Source: Terana coerulea
Lineage: Eukaryota; Basidiomycota; Agaricomycetes; Polyporales; Phanerochaetaceae
DNA: 64,000 nucleotides
Assembly: GCA_024811115.1 (NCBI GenBank)
Contig: JAKOGH010000806.1
Coordinates: forward strand, 62,001 to 126,000
Direction: 5' to 3'
Part shown: positions 11,786 through 23,530 of the stretch, piece after piece
Layout: each line of letters begins with the position of its first letter
How positions within the stretch are numbered: position 1 is the stretch's first letter
Translations under genes and position numbers: made by a program
Notes under the pieces: generated by a model
Told to the model about the DNA's origin: nothing
The model's input: the letters and a program-made list of their open reading frames with translations, nothing else
Database searches by the model: none

Positions 11786-12138
11786 CGTGACGGTTTGGAG
11801 AAAGGAGGGAGTACGTGCAAGGTGAGAAACGCCGGCATTTCCGGCCGGGAAATACAGCGCAGGATCTCGATTGATCCGACATATATATACCGCATTGCAC
11901 CAACATTGCACTGCCGATCACAGTCCGTGGGGCGGCGGGCATGGGTTGAGCGCTGCGCGTGCCTCGGGCCCCGGGGCGACGCGGGGTAGGCGGCAATATC
12001 ACGTGGCGGCTTCCCAAGGATCACGTGAAGTGTGACACGTCGAACGGCGGGCGCCCCGACGAGCCGAGCGCGACAACGACAGCTCCTCCAACCACCACCG
12101 ACGTCCACTCGCTTCCGTCTTGCACTTGACCCAAAACC
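11786..12138. promoter_or_regulatory. Divergent promoter, Mpo1-like / SEC22
   Basis: About 350 bp, GC-rich near SEC22, between divergent starts. A TATA-like run (atatatata) lies near 11880, about 95 bp upstream of the Mpo1-like ATG. No other motif was recognised. Confidence 0.45.
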
Positions 12139-13018
12139 ATGGTTCGGTCAACAATAATCGTCAGAGCCTCGGATGCCCTCCCGCTCGCCGCCACGGTGGA
12201 CGACGAGCAGGTATGTGCAACTAGCAAAACCCGGTCAATGTCACTTACCTTTAACTTAAGTTATACAGACGGAACATGCATTGCAAGAGCACAAGCAGCA
12301 GGCGAAACTCATCTTCAGACGGATAACACCAAACGCAGAGCCGCGGTGTTCTATTGAGAGTGGGCAATACACGCTTCAGTTAGTACCATGTCTTTCTTGT
12401 ACTATCCATATCGACTCAAGGGGTGGGTATATGCTAGCTACCTTATCCAGGACAACGTGGTTTACTTGGTCATTGCCGACAAGTCCTACCCGCGGAAGCT
12501 GGCGTTCTCATATCTGGATGAGCTGTCCAAGGAGTTTGCAGTGTCCTACGGAGCGAAGGTGGATTCGGCGCGGAAGCCCTATGCGTTTGTTGGCTTTGGT
12601 GAGTCTTCATAGTTGGTTGTCTCCCCTCCTCTCATGCTGCCTCCCAGATACATTCATGGGTAAAACCACGAGACTGTATCAAGATACCCGGAACGCAAAC
12701 GCAAGCGGCTCCAACCTCGACAAGCTGAGCGACGAGCTGCAAGACGTCACACGCATCATGACAAAGAACATGGAAGAGCTGCTTTGGCGAGGAGACTCCC
12801 TCGACAGTACGTATTTGCACGATGCCCCGCCGGCTTGCGTTGACCTCCGCCGCGTTACTGCAGAGATGTCTCACCTATCGACGTCACTCCGATCCGAGTC
12901 TGAAAAGTACCGTAAAGCCGCGCGCAACGTCAACATCCAAGCAATGCTTCGGCAGTATGCACCAATAGGTGCAGTTGTGTTCATCTTTATCCTGTTGCTC
13001 TGGTGGAGGTTCTCATGA
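12139..13018 (+). CDS. SEC22: R-SNARE protein SEC22
   Basis: N-terminal longin domain (exons from 12139, including DNVVYLVIADKSYPRKLAF and DELSKEFAVSYG). Then a SNARE motif (LSDELQDVTRIMTKNMEELL followed by WRGDSLD, with the zero-layer arginine), and a C-terminal tail anchor (IGAVVFIFILLLWW) ending four residues later. Sec22 mediates vesicle fusion in ER-Golgi transport. Five or six exons with short introns; the one after ESGQYTLH is inferred. The start is in an AACCATGG context. A small exon around 12844-12865 may be read either way. Confidence 0.9.
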
Positions 13019-13394
13019 ACGGCCACTCTCTGTATGATGTACATACCCTTTCTTTCACCCGGATGCGCAACATGACCTTACTCTCCCGACGTTCTTGATG
13101 CTCCTACGTATGCATGGATGCTATGTACAACAGCCACTGATTACTGCTGCCAATGACGCCTTGACGAACGCTTGACCTCATCTGATGGCCGGCAACTTCC
13201 CGCCAACACAATGCAGATTGCAAGTGGATGAATGGGACTGATTCCCAGGTGATAAGTACGTAGCGGGAACGTGTTCCTTACTAGCCATCACAGCAGGTGC
13301 GACTGAAATAGCTGTCGCTCTCCCTCTTTTCCTCTCCCTTTCATCTCCCTCTGCAGCAGGTTTCCCAGTTCGTGCAATCCTCGTAAAGTCCAGG
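13019..13394. other. Intergenic, SEC22 3' end to DUF6699 gene promoter
   Basis: Tandem plus-strand genes flank it. A pyrimidine-rich tract (about 13315-13352) precedes the next start, common in fungal promoters. Nothing else was found. Confidence 0.4.
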
Positions 13395-15666
13395 ATGGCG
13401 TACCAGTATGGAGGTTCTTCTCCGAGAATGATGCCTCACAGTATGTCGCCCGTTCCACCGCGAGCAGTCTCGCCCGCGGTGCCCATGCCTGGCGGGCAGC
13501 AAGGGCCAGTGCCACCCGGTTCTATCACCTACACAACGACCCAAGGCCCGGATGGACAGGTCATCTATCACCCTTTCAAGTGAGTTCCTGCATATCCTTC
13601 ATGCATGTACGGTATAGTGATCTCGACGATCATTGGTGTAACATAGAGCCGTTGCTGCAAGGTGTGTTCTCTGTGATTGTCCATGCACCCGATCATTCTT
13701 GTAATCGACTCTTCCGTACAGCTATGAAACACCCCAAGGAATCGTCACTGGAATTCAGTGGGTTCCTGCTGAAGCGACTCGAATGCTACCTGCCGGGGCA
13801 ACCCCAGCCACAGCGGTAAGATCTCATGACGATCGAATGCAGTCATATCTTCATATATGCGCAGGACATGATCGCCTCCTTCAGCAGGCAGCCAGTCTCA
13901 GGCGATCCGAATTACCGTGACTGGTGCGTTGTGATGATTGGTCTACGATTACCTTATCTCATGACCCTACTCAGGCAACGCGAGGACGACAGGCGTCGTC
14001 GCAAGGACGAAGAGAGAGAGTACCGCAGGGAAGAGAAGGAACGCCGTCGCCAGGAACGCGAAGAAGAGCGTATGGAGAAAGAAATCAGGCGGGCACACGA
14101 GCGGGACGAGCAGGACCGCAGGGCCAGCTCAGGCTATGCATATGAACGCGACCTCGACCGTTCGTTCCGTGATATGGGAATCAGTGGACGCGAGCGGGAA
14201 AGGGAGCGCGAGCGCGACCTGGATTACGAGAGGGAGAAAGCCCAGGCGAGATCGCGCAGAGGCTCCGTCTATGGCGAGACTGCTGGCTATACCCCTGCTC
14301 CCGTTCCAGGTGCATACCCTTCGGCTTACCCGTCCGCGACGACTGCCGCCTCAGGCTACGGTGCGGCAGCCCCATATTCCACTGCAGCTCAATCAGCATA
14401 CCCGACGACCGCGCAGCCCTATCCCGCTGCAAACCCTTATGCTCCGCGTCCTACATCCACCGTGGGTTTGCAGCGACCCGTTTCCCCTTACCAAACGGCG
14501 ATCCAGCCTCGTCCTGTATCCCCTTACCAGCAGGTGCCCGGTGCCCTGCCTCGTGCACCGTCTCCTTCTCCATACCAAACCATGCCCCCTCGTGCCGCCT
14601 CGCCTTATCGGCAACCCGGTATCCTTCCTCGCGCCGCCTCGCCCTATCAGCAACCTGGTGTCCTTCCTCGTCCTGTCTCGCCGTACCAAGTACCGTTGAA
14701 CCGCCAGCCCTCGCCATACCAGACCGGCGGCGCACTCCCTGGTGTCTACCCGACTGGGCACATCCTCGAAGGCAAGTCAATCCCGCGTTCGCTCTCGCGG
14801 GCTCCATCTCCGTCTCCAGCAGCCTATGGTGCTGCCCAAGCTGGTGCCTACTCCGCTGGCTACGGTGTGCAAGTCGGCGCTGTATATCCTCCTGCTTCGG
14901 GCTACATGGGCCAAGTCGGTGCGTCTCCTGTACCAGATCAGCAGGCGATGCCGGCTCCCGAGGGCTTCTCTCGCCCGCCGAACCTAGCGCAGCCCTACAC
15001 ACGCTTCGAGGCCCTGAAGATCCAGGATATGGATGACTTCTTTGAGAACATACCCCGCATGCCGCTGGTCCTCGTCCCACACGATGTGTACCATGAAGAC
15101 TGGATCCGTTTGATGACAGTGCGGCTCTTGCCCTTACCGCATATATGCGCTGATACTAACTCATCTTTCAGGATCTTTCCTTGTCTTGGGCGGGAAAGCT
15201 CCCCGTACCCGCCTACGCCAGTGACGGCCGCCCGCCCAAAAGGACAACGCTCACCTCGGACCTCATCGATCTCTGGAACGCATCCTTCTTCCTGAAGCGC
15301 GGCATCGAGGTCGTGCTCTACAAAGGCCGCGAGCGTCGCTCAGGTCGTGCCGCTGGCACCGTGGACGTACACCTCCCCGGCTTCGACAACGTTGGCAATC
15401 TCTCCGAATCGTCCGAGTCCGAGTCCTCCGAAAGTGACGACGACGACGAGCTGGACGACCGCCAGCGTTACGGCGCATACGGCGGTGTGTACGGCAGGCA
15501 GATGGAGAACCAGCTGGCGGAGCTGCAGGAGGCGAAACGCATCCGTCGAGAGCGCAAGAAGATTGACAAGAAGAGGCGCAAACAGGAGAAGAAGCAGCGC
15601 AGGAAGCAGCGCGAGGCGGAGCGGAAATACGCGTTGTACATCACCTGCGTCACCCCCGAGCTTTGA
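13395..15666 (+). CDS. Proline-rich protein with C-terminal DUF6699-like domain
   Basis: Starts MAYQYGGSS. After short exons comes a highly charged helix of alternating Arg/Glu (about 13975-14250). A long Pro/Tyr/Ala-rich segment follows with repeated RPVSPYQ or RAASPYQ units. A folded domain near the end contains PYTRFEALKIQDMDDFFENI and, after an intron, LTSDLIDLWNASFFLKRGIE, resembling the DUF6699 domain common in basidiomycetes. The tail is acidic (SESSESDDDDELDD) and then strongly basic, KKIDKKRRKQEKKQRRKQRE. No enzymatic motif is visible. The domain name is from memory of its pattern; the role is unknown. Confidence 0.72.
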
Positions 15667-15961
15667 GTGATTTCCGTCTAGACCAGCTCAAGCTTTTGTT
15701 GCAGTGGCACACATCGGATGTTTCCTCCTTTCGTCGTTCCGTATATTCAGGGGATCCCGGAGGTTTTTCTTGGATGAACTGATACCAATACCAGTGTAAG
15801 TGTAACATGTAGGAATAAATGGGCAGTACCGGCTGCACCACCTTGTGTATCTTAGTCTATCTCCATATGTTGTGCTCGAATGAGAAGCGAGAATAGAGTT
15901 ACAACGCGCATACACTACACATATATACAAGCGAAGACAGAAGCCATGTGTGAGTCTCAGA

Positions 15962-18900
15962 TTAGTACTGCCTCCCGCGCCCTCTACCATTGAAGCCACC
16001 ACGACCGTTGTTGGTACCTTGACCGTAGCCCCCGTAACCTCCCTGGTCATACGACTGTCCGTCATATCCACCATACTGTGCGTTATTATGCCCTCCGCGC
16101 CCACCGCCTCCGCCAAAGCCTCCTTGACCGCCTCCATAACTTGCCCCTCCGCCGTGGTCGCCCGCGTGACCTCCACCTCCACCATAGCCACCACCTCCGC
16201 CATAGCCTCCACCTCCACCATAGGATGCACCACCTCCATAACCTCCGCGCTGCCCTCCTTGATTATACCCACCTCCACGCGAGCCGTTGGAATAACCATG
16301 CTGCTGGGAGTTGTTGTAGGAGCCCCTCCCACGTCCGCCACCTCCAGATCCACCATACCCACCATTCTGCTGTCCGCCGCCCCGGCCACCGCCATAGCTC
16401 GGCTGTTGATAGGACTGCTGAGCCGCACCATAGCCGCCGTAGCCTTGGCCCTGCGTATATGATGGCTGAGAGTACGCTGAGTAGTTGTCGCGGCCGTTCG
16501 CGCCGTTGTTGTGGGAGCCGCCGTTGTAGCCGCCGTTGTGCCCACCGCTGTACTGACCGCCTGAGCCTCGCCCGTCGTTCCGTCCGTAGTCACGACCGCC
16601 GGAAGCCTGGAAGCCCTGGCCACCCCGGCCACCTTGGCCTGGCGGGCCGTTTCTGCCTCGGAAACCGTTACCGCCGCCGCCACGCATGTGACCGCCGCGA
16701 GCCCTTTCACGGTCGTCCTCAGTCAGCACAGGGAGTGGTCGCTCGACATCGGGTAGAAGGACGGAACGGTGCGGTGTACGCTGCTCAGGGAAGAAGTACA
16801 GGGCGGATAACGACCTGTCGCCCTTGATATCAGGAAGGTTGACCTGGGTCAGGGGACAGATATATGTCGACCCCGGAATGCAGTCAGGATTGGCAAGGAG
16901 GCTCCCACTCATGCCCCTGCTTGCCTTGACATCGATCTTGACCGGCTGAGGAAGATGTCAGTACATAGCAATAATAGCTGGACATTTAAGATTTCACCTT
17001 TTCAACCTTGCGCTTGCCATACAGTACCTCCATTGAGGGGTATAGTGGATTCTCTTCGAATGCAAGTATTGAGTTATTGCCCCACTTATTCCGATGTATT
17101 TCGTCTTCAGTCAGCCCGGGGTACCGAGGAGCCATGGCGTCCAACAGCCGCTTCTCATCAATGAACGGGAGTAACGCGACGCCTTGCCAGGTCATCCGCT
17201 TGCCATTCATATCTATTTCGAAAGACTCCGGATAGAAGTCAATGATGGGCGAGTCCTTGGCGGTCATAAGATCGTGGAAAACGGGCGGAATGTGCACTCG
17301 GCTGGCTGCTGGGAATACTCCCATCAACTGCTCAAATGGCTTGAAGGGCTGCCCAAGGTCGAACTTGATATCAAGGCTGGCAATGTTTTCGAAGTCGGCT
17401 GCGAAAGGCGCGAAGTGATAGGGGTAGTACCAAGTCCAGGATGGGGTCTGCAGTTCATTGTTAGACAGGATAGGTACAGCGAAAGATGATTACGTACGCC
17501 TTGATAGTAGTACGCCAAAACCCACGCCATCCCTTCGACGTACTTTGTCGTTACTGCCTTCCGCATTGCTGCGTCCGAGTGCGATACAGCGAACTTGTGC
17601 TGGTAGTAACGTTCCTTGTATCCAGGCTCCCACAGTCTACGCACAGGTGAGATGATGCGAGAAGTAAAATATAGTAACAACATACTTGACAACGTCCTCT
17701 TGCTCAACTGTCCCATCAGGGTTCACCTTCAGCGTGAGGTTTGAAGCAGTCGGGGCGTCTTCGTCATCGTCCTCAATGGGCAGCGTCTCTTCCGCGTCGA
17801 CTTCTTGGTCTTCTTCCTCAACGATCTCGTGCTTCCTCTTCAAGCCGTGTGGAGAGTCCTCGACCATTGGTGTACTAGGGGTCTCCCCGTCTGCTTCGGT
17901 GACATCCATTTCTACACTAAGCTCTGAAACGTTGGGTCCAGGACCTCCAAGGCCGGGCACATACGAGGCGTCGTCTTCGCGCTCCAAGTTAGCAGCAATT
18001 GCAGGCGGAACCTCATCATCGGCCGCAGGGCTGAGTGTCGGAACCGCTGGTGTGCTCGGAGAGGCTGGCGAGTTCGCTGATGGCTTGACCGGTTGCAACC
18101 CAGCTAACTCAGCCTTGAGAACTTCGGCGGCGCTCATGTTAGCCATACGAATAGCACGGCGGTTTGCGACGACGTCGTGGTTGGAGCCTGCGAGTGCTTG
18201 GACGGCGCGACCTGCGTGCTGTTGGGTGTGCGCATTCTTGGGTCCGCCCAAGCCAATGCTGTCGGCCTTGGCCGCAAAATCGGTCGGCTTAGCTGAGCCC
18301 GCTCCGCCTGCAGCAGAGCGACCGGAAGTCCCATTAGGCGCAGTGGGTGTGCCAGTGAGGTTGAGAGATGCTGCAGGTCCGCGACCGTTCTGTGCATGCT
18401 GCTTCTCGATCTTGCGACGCTTCGCATTCTGGTCCTGGCGCTCCTCGCCTACATAACTTGTAAATCACATCACACGCACATACGCTGGAATCAACATACT
18501 TTCACGCCTCCGCCTGAAGATATCATCCTCGCGCTGAGCGAGACCCTCAAGGATGATTTGGGCTCTCCCCAAATCAAGCTGACCGTGGTTGGCCAAGTAT
18601 CCGCCCATTCGAGGCAGTTCACGTTTCCAGATTTTGAGTAAAGTATCAATCGCACCCTCCCGAATCTCAAGCGACGGCAAGTGGGGCAGGAAATCGTTTC
18701 CGACAAAGAAGATGAGCAAAACCCAGTCGTCAATCGCCTGTTCAAGATTGAACGCGAAAGGCAGTTGGGGAAGTCTCAGCTCGACTTCGAGGTACTCGCG
18801 CAGGACGGCGACATCGAGGAAAATGAAGGGCTTCTTGATCACAGGCTGCTTTTTAACGGTGATTAATTCTTCTGGAGTTGCCATACACTGCGCAGCGTAG

Positions 18901-20149
18901 TGGCCTTCCACACCACACTTGCGGCAAGCATTCTGACCGCCGCCGTTGAAGAAGACATCCTCACGAAGCACTCTGAAGTGAGGCTCATGGGTGGCCAGAG
19001 CGAGCATGATAAGATCAGCGTCCTACATCGCAATGAGCAATATTCACAACAATAGTGTTTGATGGCTTACCAAACCGTAAATTACATGCCGGGTGTTCGG
19101 GTTATGCCCTTCGTTCGAACGCTGCCGTCGGATGAAGTCCATGATCTTGTGTTCTCCCTCACCAGGAACGCTTGCATCCGAAATGATCACTTGCATCTGT
19201 AGCAATCAATGAGTTTGGGTGGCATTTGGAGTATAGAATTACTTGCATTTTTCCAACCTGGATCCGTGTTGAGCTTTCGAGCAACCCAATATCGCAGTGA
19301 GGATGCCAGCAAGTCCATGAACGGGGTACCGGGTGTGATGGCGTTGGAGTCCCATGCTTTCTTCGTTTTTTCCTCTTCACTCAGTTCCTTACCCATGGCT
19401 ATGATAAATCAAAACAATCGTTAACACCAGCAACGATATTTGTAGATCATTTACCAACCTTCCCAGAGTGCAATTGACTCCTTCCGAGCTTCTTCCTTCT
19501 CCTTAGCCTCCTGCGAGGAGCGGAAACGACGTGACCGTTGTTGATTCATCTTCGCGCGGGGGGCGACACCGTCTGTAGCGTCCGTTAGCAGCGTCACATA
19601 TGGTTATTTATGAACGCACCAATGGCCATGAACAACAGCTTGCGAGGGCGTATCATGTTAACGACCCGTTCTGTGTACGCAAAAATCTCGATCATCATTT
19701 CCTCCTCCGTTTCTGGCGCAGGCTACTACGAGGTTAGCTAGCATACAATTTCAGGTTATTCGTACTCACTTTGCCTTCGGGGTGCGTACAAGGATGAACC
19801 TGGGTGCATCATTTAGATTAAAGAGCATTAGCAAATTTGTGAAACACCTTACGATGCCGTTCATGTCCAAGTACAAGTTGTCGAACTCCTCTCCATTGGG
19901 ATTCTTGCCTGAAATGTCAACGGGAATCAACACCTCGTTGCCATCCTCGCCAGGTATCTTGGCCTCCTCCTCTTCAACGACTTGATTGACTGAACAGGGG
20001 GACATTAGTGCATGGTCCTTCTTCGAGAGGGGAAACCGTCACTTACTGATTTTTGGATACTTTTTGCTCAGCCAGCGGAAGAGCGCAGGGACACCCTGAG
20101 GAACAAGTTCAGCTATTACAGCAGATTAGGGGGCGGAGGAACATACCAT
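15962..20149 (-). CDS. RAT1: 5'-3' exoribonuclease 2 (Rat1/Xrn2)
   Basis: Starts [17 protein letters not shown], the universal XRN start. Conserved acidic blocks follow: [28 protein letters not shown] and [21 protein letters not shown] zinc knuckle ([14 protein letters not shown]), found in Xrn2-type proteins, and [19 protein letters not shown] come next. A low-complexity linker carries bipartite basic sequence (KRRKIEK). The C-terminal block [18 protein letters not shown] is followed by a very long Gly/Arg/Tyr-rich tail ending GRGRGRQY. Rat1 degrades nuclear RNA and promotes RNA polymerase II termination. The initiator ATG appears to be the only coding codon of its exon (20147-20149). About ten exons. 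Confidence 0.95.
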
Positions 20150-20458
20150 GGCAGCACTACAACTAGTCAATCACCCCTTAAATAAATAAAAGGGCAGACA
20201 GGGGAATCGTGGTCGTGGTTGTGGACAGAGATGAGCTTACCGCCAAAGCTGGGGAACTGACGCACCGACGGTGCCGTTGCGCGCTCCCTCCCACGTGGCC
20301 GAGATCTGTGCTGCGATTGACTTGAGTCTTGACTCAGTTAGATCTTGACTCTTGACTTCGATTCACTTCTGGCTACCTCTGCTCAGCACCACCAGCCAAG
20401 ATCGCTATTCTAGCTCAACACTCTTCTGCTGTAGCTGAATATTATATTGCAATCCACC
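20150..20458. promoter_or_regulatory. Divergent promoter, RAT1 / eIF2B delta, with a TGACTCA site
   Basis: 309 bp between divergent starts. A perfect TGACTCA (Gcn4/Cpc1-type site) lies at 20330-20336, inside a cluster of TTGACT-like repeats from about 20315 to 20360. A repeated GTGGTC-like stretch lies near 20207-20222. Gcn4-type control would be fitting for eIF2B delta but is only inferred. Confidence 0.45.
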
Positions 20459-22095
20459 ATGGCTCCCCCGCCCTCATTGCCGATACAGCCTCCAAACGGC
20501 CCAGCCCCAGATTCGAGACCTCCGCCGAAAGCTCAGAAGGAGATGTCTAAAGCCGAACGACGAGAACTTCAAACAAGACAGCGCGAGGCGAAAGCAGCTG
20601 CAAAAGCAGGTGGCCAAGCGTCCTCGTCCGGCCCAGCACCCAAGAGACCAGCCAAAGCCGCAGAGACTCCTTCGCGCGCCGTACCTCCTACACCAAGAGA
20701 CCCGAGAAGTGCGAGGGGAGCTACTTTCACTGTAGACCTGGAGCCAGGGAACGAGCGGGGCCTGCGAATTTTTTCGCACTTCGGCCTCCCGAAACAGGTG
20801 AGCGCGCCGAAGGGGGATATTCATCCTGCCATCCTTCGCCTTGCTCTCCAATTCTCCGGCTTCAAGATCACAGGAGCAAACGCTCGCTGTATAGCTACTC
20901 TCATCGCATTCAAGACAGTACGTAGCTCCTCACAGGTATCAGAGAACAATTTATGAAAGTAAAGTTCAGGTTATACAAGACTATGTCACGCCTCCGAACA
21001 CCACTCTTTCAAGAGATCTCATGACACACCTCTCGCCTCAAATCAGTCATCTTGTTGCAGCAAGGCCAATGTCTATTACAATGGGAAATGCTATCCGGCA
21101 GCTGAAGCTGGAGATCAGCGAGTCAGACATTGACCTACCAGAGCAGGATGTTCGTTTATTCCCTTATGCCTCACATTTTCTTCGTGTACTTCATGCATTC
21201 ATTAATATACCTTCGTTCCCATTTTTCATGTCTAGGCTAAAAATGAACTTTGCGACAGAATTGATTCTTATATCCGAGATCGTATCACGGCCGCGGACGG
21301 GGTCATAGAAAACCATTTGTCGAGGAAGATCAAAGACGGCGACGTGGTTTTGACCTACGCGCGGTTCGCAATTCTTCTTCCGCGTAATTCTAATCGTGTA
21401 TACTTACTCACATTCAAGATCTTCTGTTGTTGAGAAGAGCCTTCTCGCGGCGCATGAAGAAGGTCGTCAATTTGCTGTTATCGTTGTCGACTCAAGGCCC
21501 ATGTTAGAAGGTTGCCACTACTTTCGATCTCTAAAAACATACTTTGCTGACTGATATATCCTCAAGGGAAACGTTTACTGTCTGTTCTCTCGCAGGCAGG
21601 CATTCATTGCACCTATATGCTGCTTCCGTCGCTCGCCTCAGTCATCACCGAGGTATCTCTGGTCGCCGTAGGAGCACACTCGATCCACTCAAACGGAGCC
21701 GTCTATTCAAGGGCTGGAACAGCGTTAGTCGCCATGTTAGCAAAGCAACACTCCGTCCCATTCATTGTTTGTTGCGAGACGTACAAGTTTTCCGAGGGCG
21801 TCCAATTAGACAGCTTTACAAAGAATGAGTTAGGTGTGCAATCTCCTTTGTCATCTTTACGTCTTGTGCCTATGCTAAAGCTGCTACAGCTCCCGTCGGC
21901 GATCTGTTCGCTTCATTTCCCCTCACGAAACCTCGAGAGACTTTGACACTGTCTACCGGACCACATCTTGAGATACTCAATCCCCTCTACGACCTTACGC
22001 CGCCGACATTCATCACTGCTGTCATCACCGAAGTCGGCATCATCCCACCAAACTCGATAAGCTCGATTTCCATTGCTTTAGGACGCGACTTGTGA
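20459..22095 (+). CDS. GCD2: Translation initiation factor eIF2B subunit delta (GCD2)
   Basis: Disordered basic N-terminus with KAERRELQTRQREAKAAAKA, the usual eIF2B-delta lead. The alpha/beta/delta core follows: HPAILRLALQFSGFKITGANARC, AARPMSITMGNAIRQLKLEI, a glycine-poor central part with FAVIVVDSRPMLEG, GIHCTYMLLPSLASVI, VGAHSIHSNGAVYSRAGTALVA and FIVCCETYKF. The end is PLYDLTPPTFITAVITEVG. eIF2B is the guanine nucleotide exchange factor for eIF2 and its delta subunit is regulatory. The start at 20459 has an ideal CCACCATGG context. About nine exons with short introns. Confidence 0.93.
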
Positions 22096-22356
22096 AGAAA
22101 GGATAGATAACCTTGGTATTCTGACGTGTATACATGTCCTGTCGATCGCCGACTATGCTTACCGATGATACTTCCTGACATCCCTATCCGCACGCATCTT
22201 ACTTGAAAAGTGGCCATAGCTTGCATCAGCGCCCGATATTATTGAGCTGCGCCATAGGCTCCCAAAGTCGTCCGTTACTGTAACATAGATCATCTACGGT
22301 TGACCGCATGGCAGTGAATGGGGGTAGGTATACATATTGTCACGAAGGTGAGGGTA

Positions 22357-23136
22357 TCATAGCTCCTTCGAGCGAGATGAGGATGACGCTTGCCTTTCTA
22401 TGAGTTTCTGTTCTATCCATTCGAAGGCAGTATCCGTGACATGTTCGACTGGCTTGTCAAACAAGTAGGGGAGGATGGGTACTATCCCGAGTCCGGTCGC
22501 AGTTGGCCCCCACATTCTCACTTTGGGGTTCGTAGCATGGACAAACGCTTTCTTGGACTGTTTCACCGCGGTATGAATGGTGAAGGCAGGAAGGGCCCTG
22601 AGCGTAGCGCAAAGTAAGATCAGCATATCATGAGGACTGTAGCATGGGGCAAGAGCGTACATCGATGCGACAGACTGGAAAACAGCACGCTTCACGGCCA
22701 CCATTCCGATACGAGTTGGCTCCGAGAAATTGGCGGCTTCTATCGGCGAAGGGCCTTGACGATGTGCTTTGTACGTTTCGTAGCCGACATCTCTGCGAGA
22801 GTTTGGTAAATGCAGACGCAGATAGAGAGGCATTTGAGACTCACCCAGCAAGATACAGCCATGAGATCCCATATGCAGCGGTGACTATCGCAGGGGGGAC
22901 CACAGGTCGAAATGCTTCGCCGATGTCACTGGTCTGCGTGTGACTCTATCTCTGTTCAAACATGTGGATAGAACATAACGCACATATGCAACGTATCTGG
23001 TGCCTGCTCGTAAGACTGTCCTTAGACGAGCACCATAGGCTGCGTAACGGACATCCGAGTCAACGCTGTCTACGTTCTTGTCGGCAAGCTTGTCAAGCTC
23101 TTGTTTGGCCTCTTGCACAGTAGCTGTATCTGTCAT
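22357..23136 (-). CDS. Mitochondrial fission process protein 1 (MTP18/MTFP1) homologue
   Basis: Starts MTDTATVQEAKQ. Conserved features are RYVAYVRY, then EAFRPVVPPAIVTAAYGISW (the GEAFR---P---V---YG signature), DVGYETYKA, a segment ending ALPAFTIHTAVKQSKK, and WGPTATGLGIVPILPYLFDKP. MTFP1 proteins are inner mitochondrial membrane proteins linked to fission. Three or four exons. The C-terminal helix ends SSSSRSKEL. The family assignment rests on these blocks; the role in fungi is less studied. Confidence 0.83.
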
Positions 23137-23530
23137 TGAAAGGGGATCGACGAAGTGGTGTATGGGATGAAGAGAGAGGAGAGTTGGAGGATGCACCACG
23201 CCGGTGAAGTCGAGATGGATGTCATTGCCGAGCGCGTTCGTGTTCTCACTGGGCGCTTGCAGGCGTTGATTGGAGTAAACTTGTCGGAGAGAAATATTTT
23301 GCGGGCTGGCCCAGCGTCTTCCTCCTGGAGCTGTGGACAGGAGTGTCTTCTGACCGCGACGGTTGCACTACTACTACTTACGATGCGGTAAACGTGCGTC
23401 TGCGGCGAGCGTCGCTGTCTCGACTTGGAACTGAGCTTGACCGCTTTTGTTTCATTGGCCCGGGCTGCGTGACCAGCTGTTGACGCTGGGACCGGACAGC
23501 CGGGGTTTGGCCAAATGCAGACGCTTCTGA
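23137..23530. promoter_or_regulatory. Divergent promoter, MTFP1-like / FHA-forkhead gene
   Basis: About 390 bp between divergent start codons. No TATA box or known site was recognised. Confidence 0.4.

Noticed and set aside
16078..16827. Open frames opposite the Gly/Arg-rich tail of RAT1
   Set aside because: Low-complexity mirror of GGT/GGC codons; no independent content.
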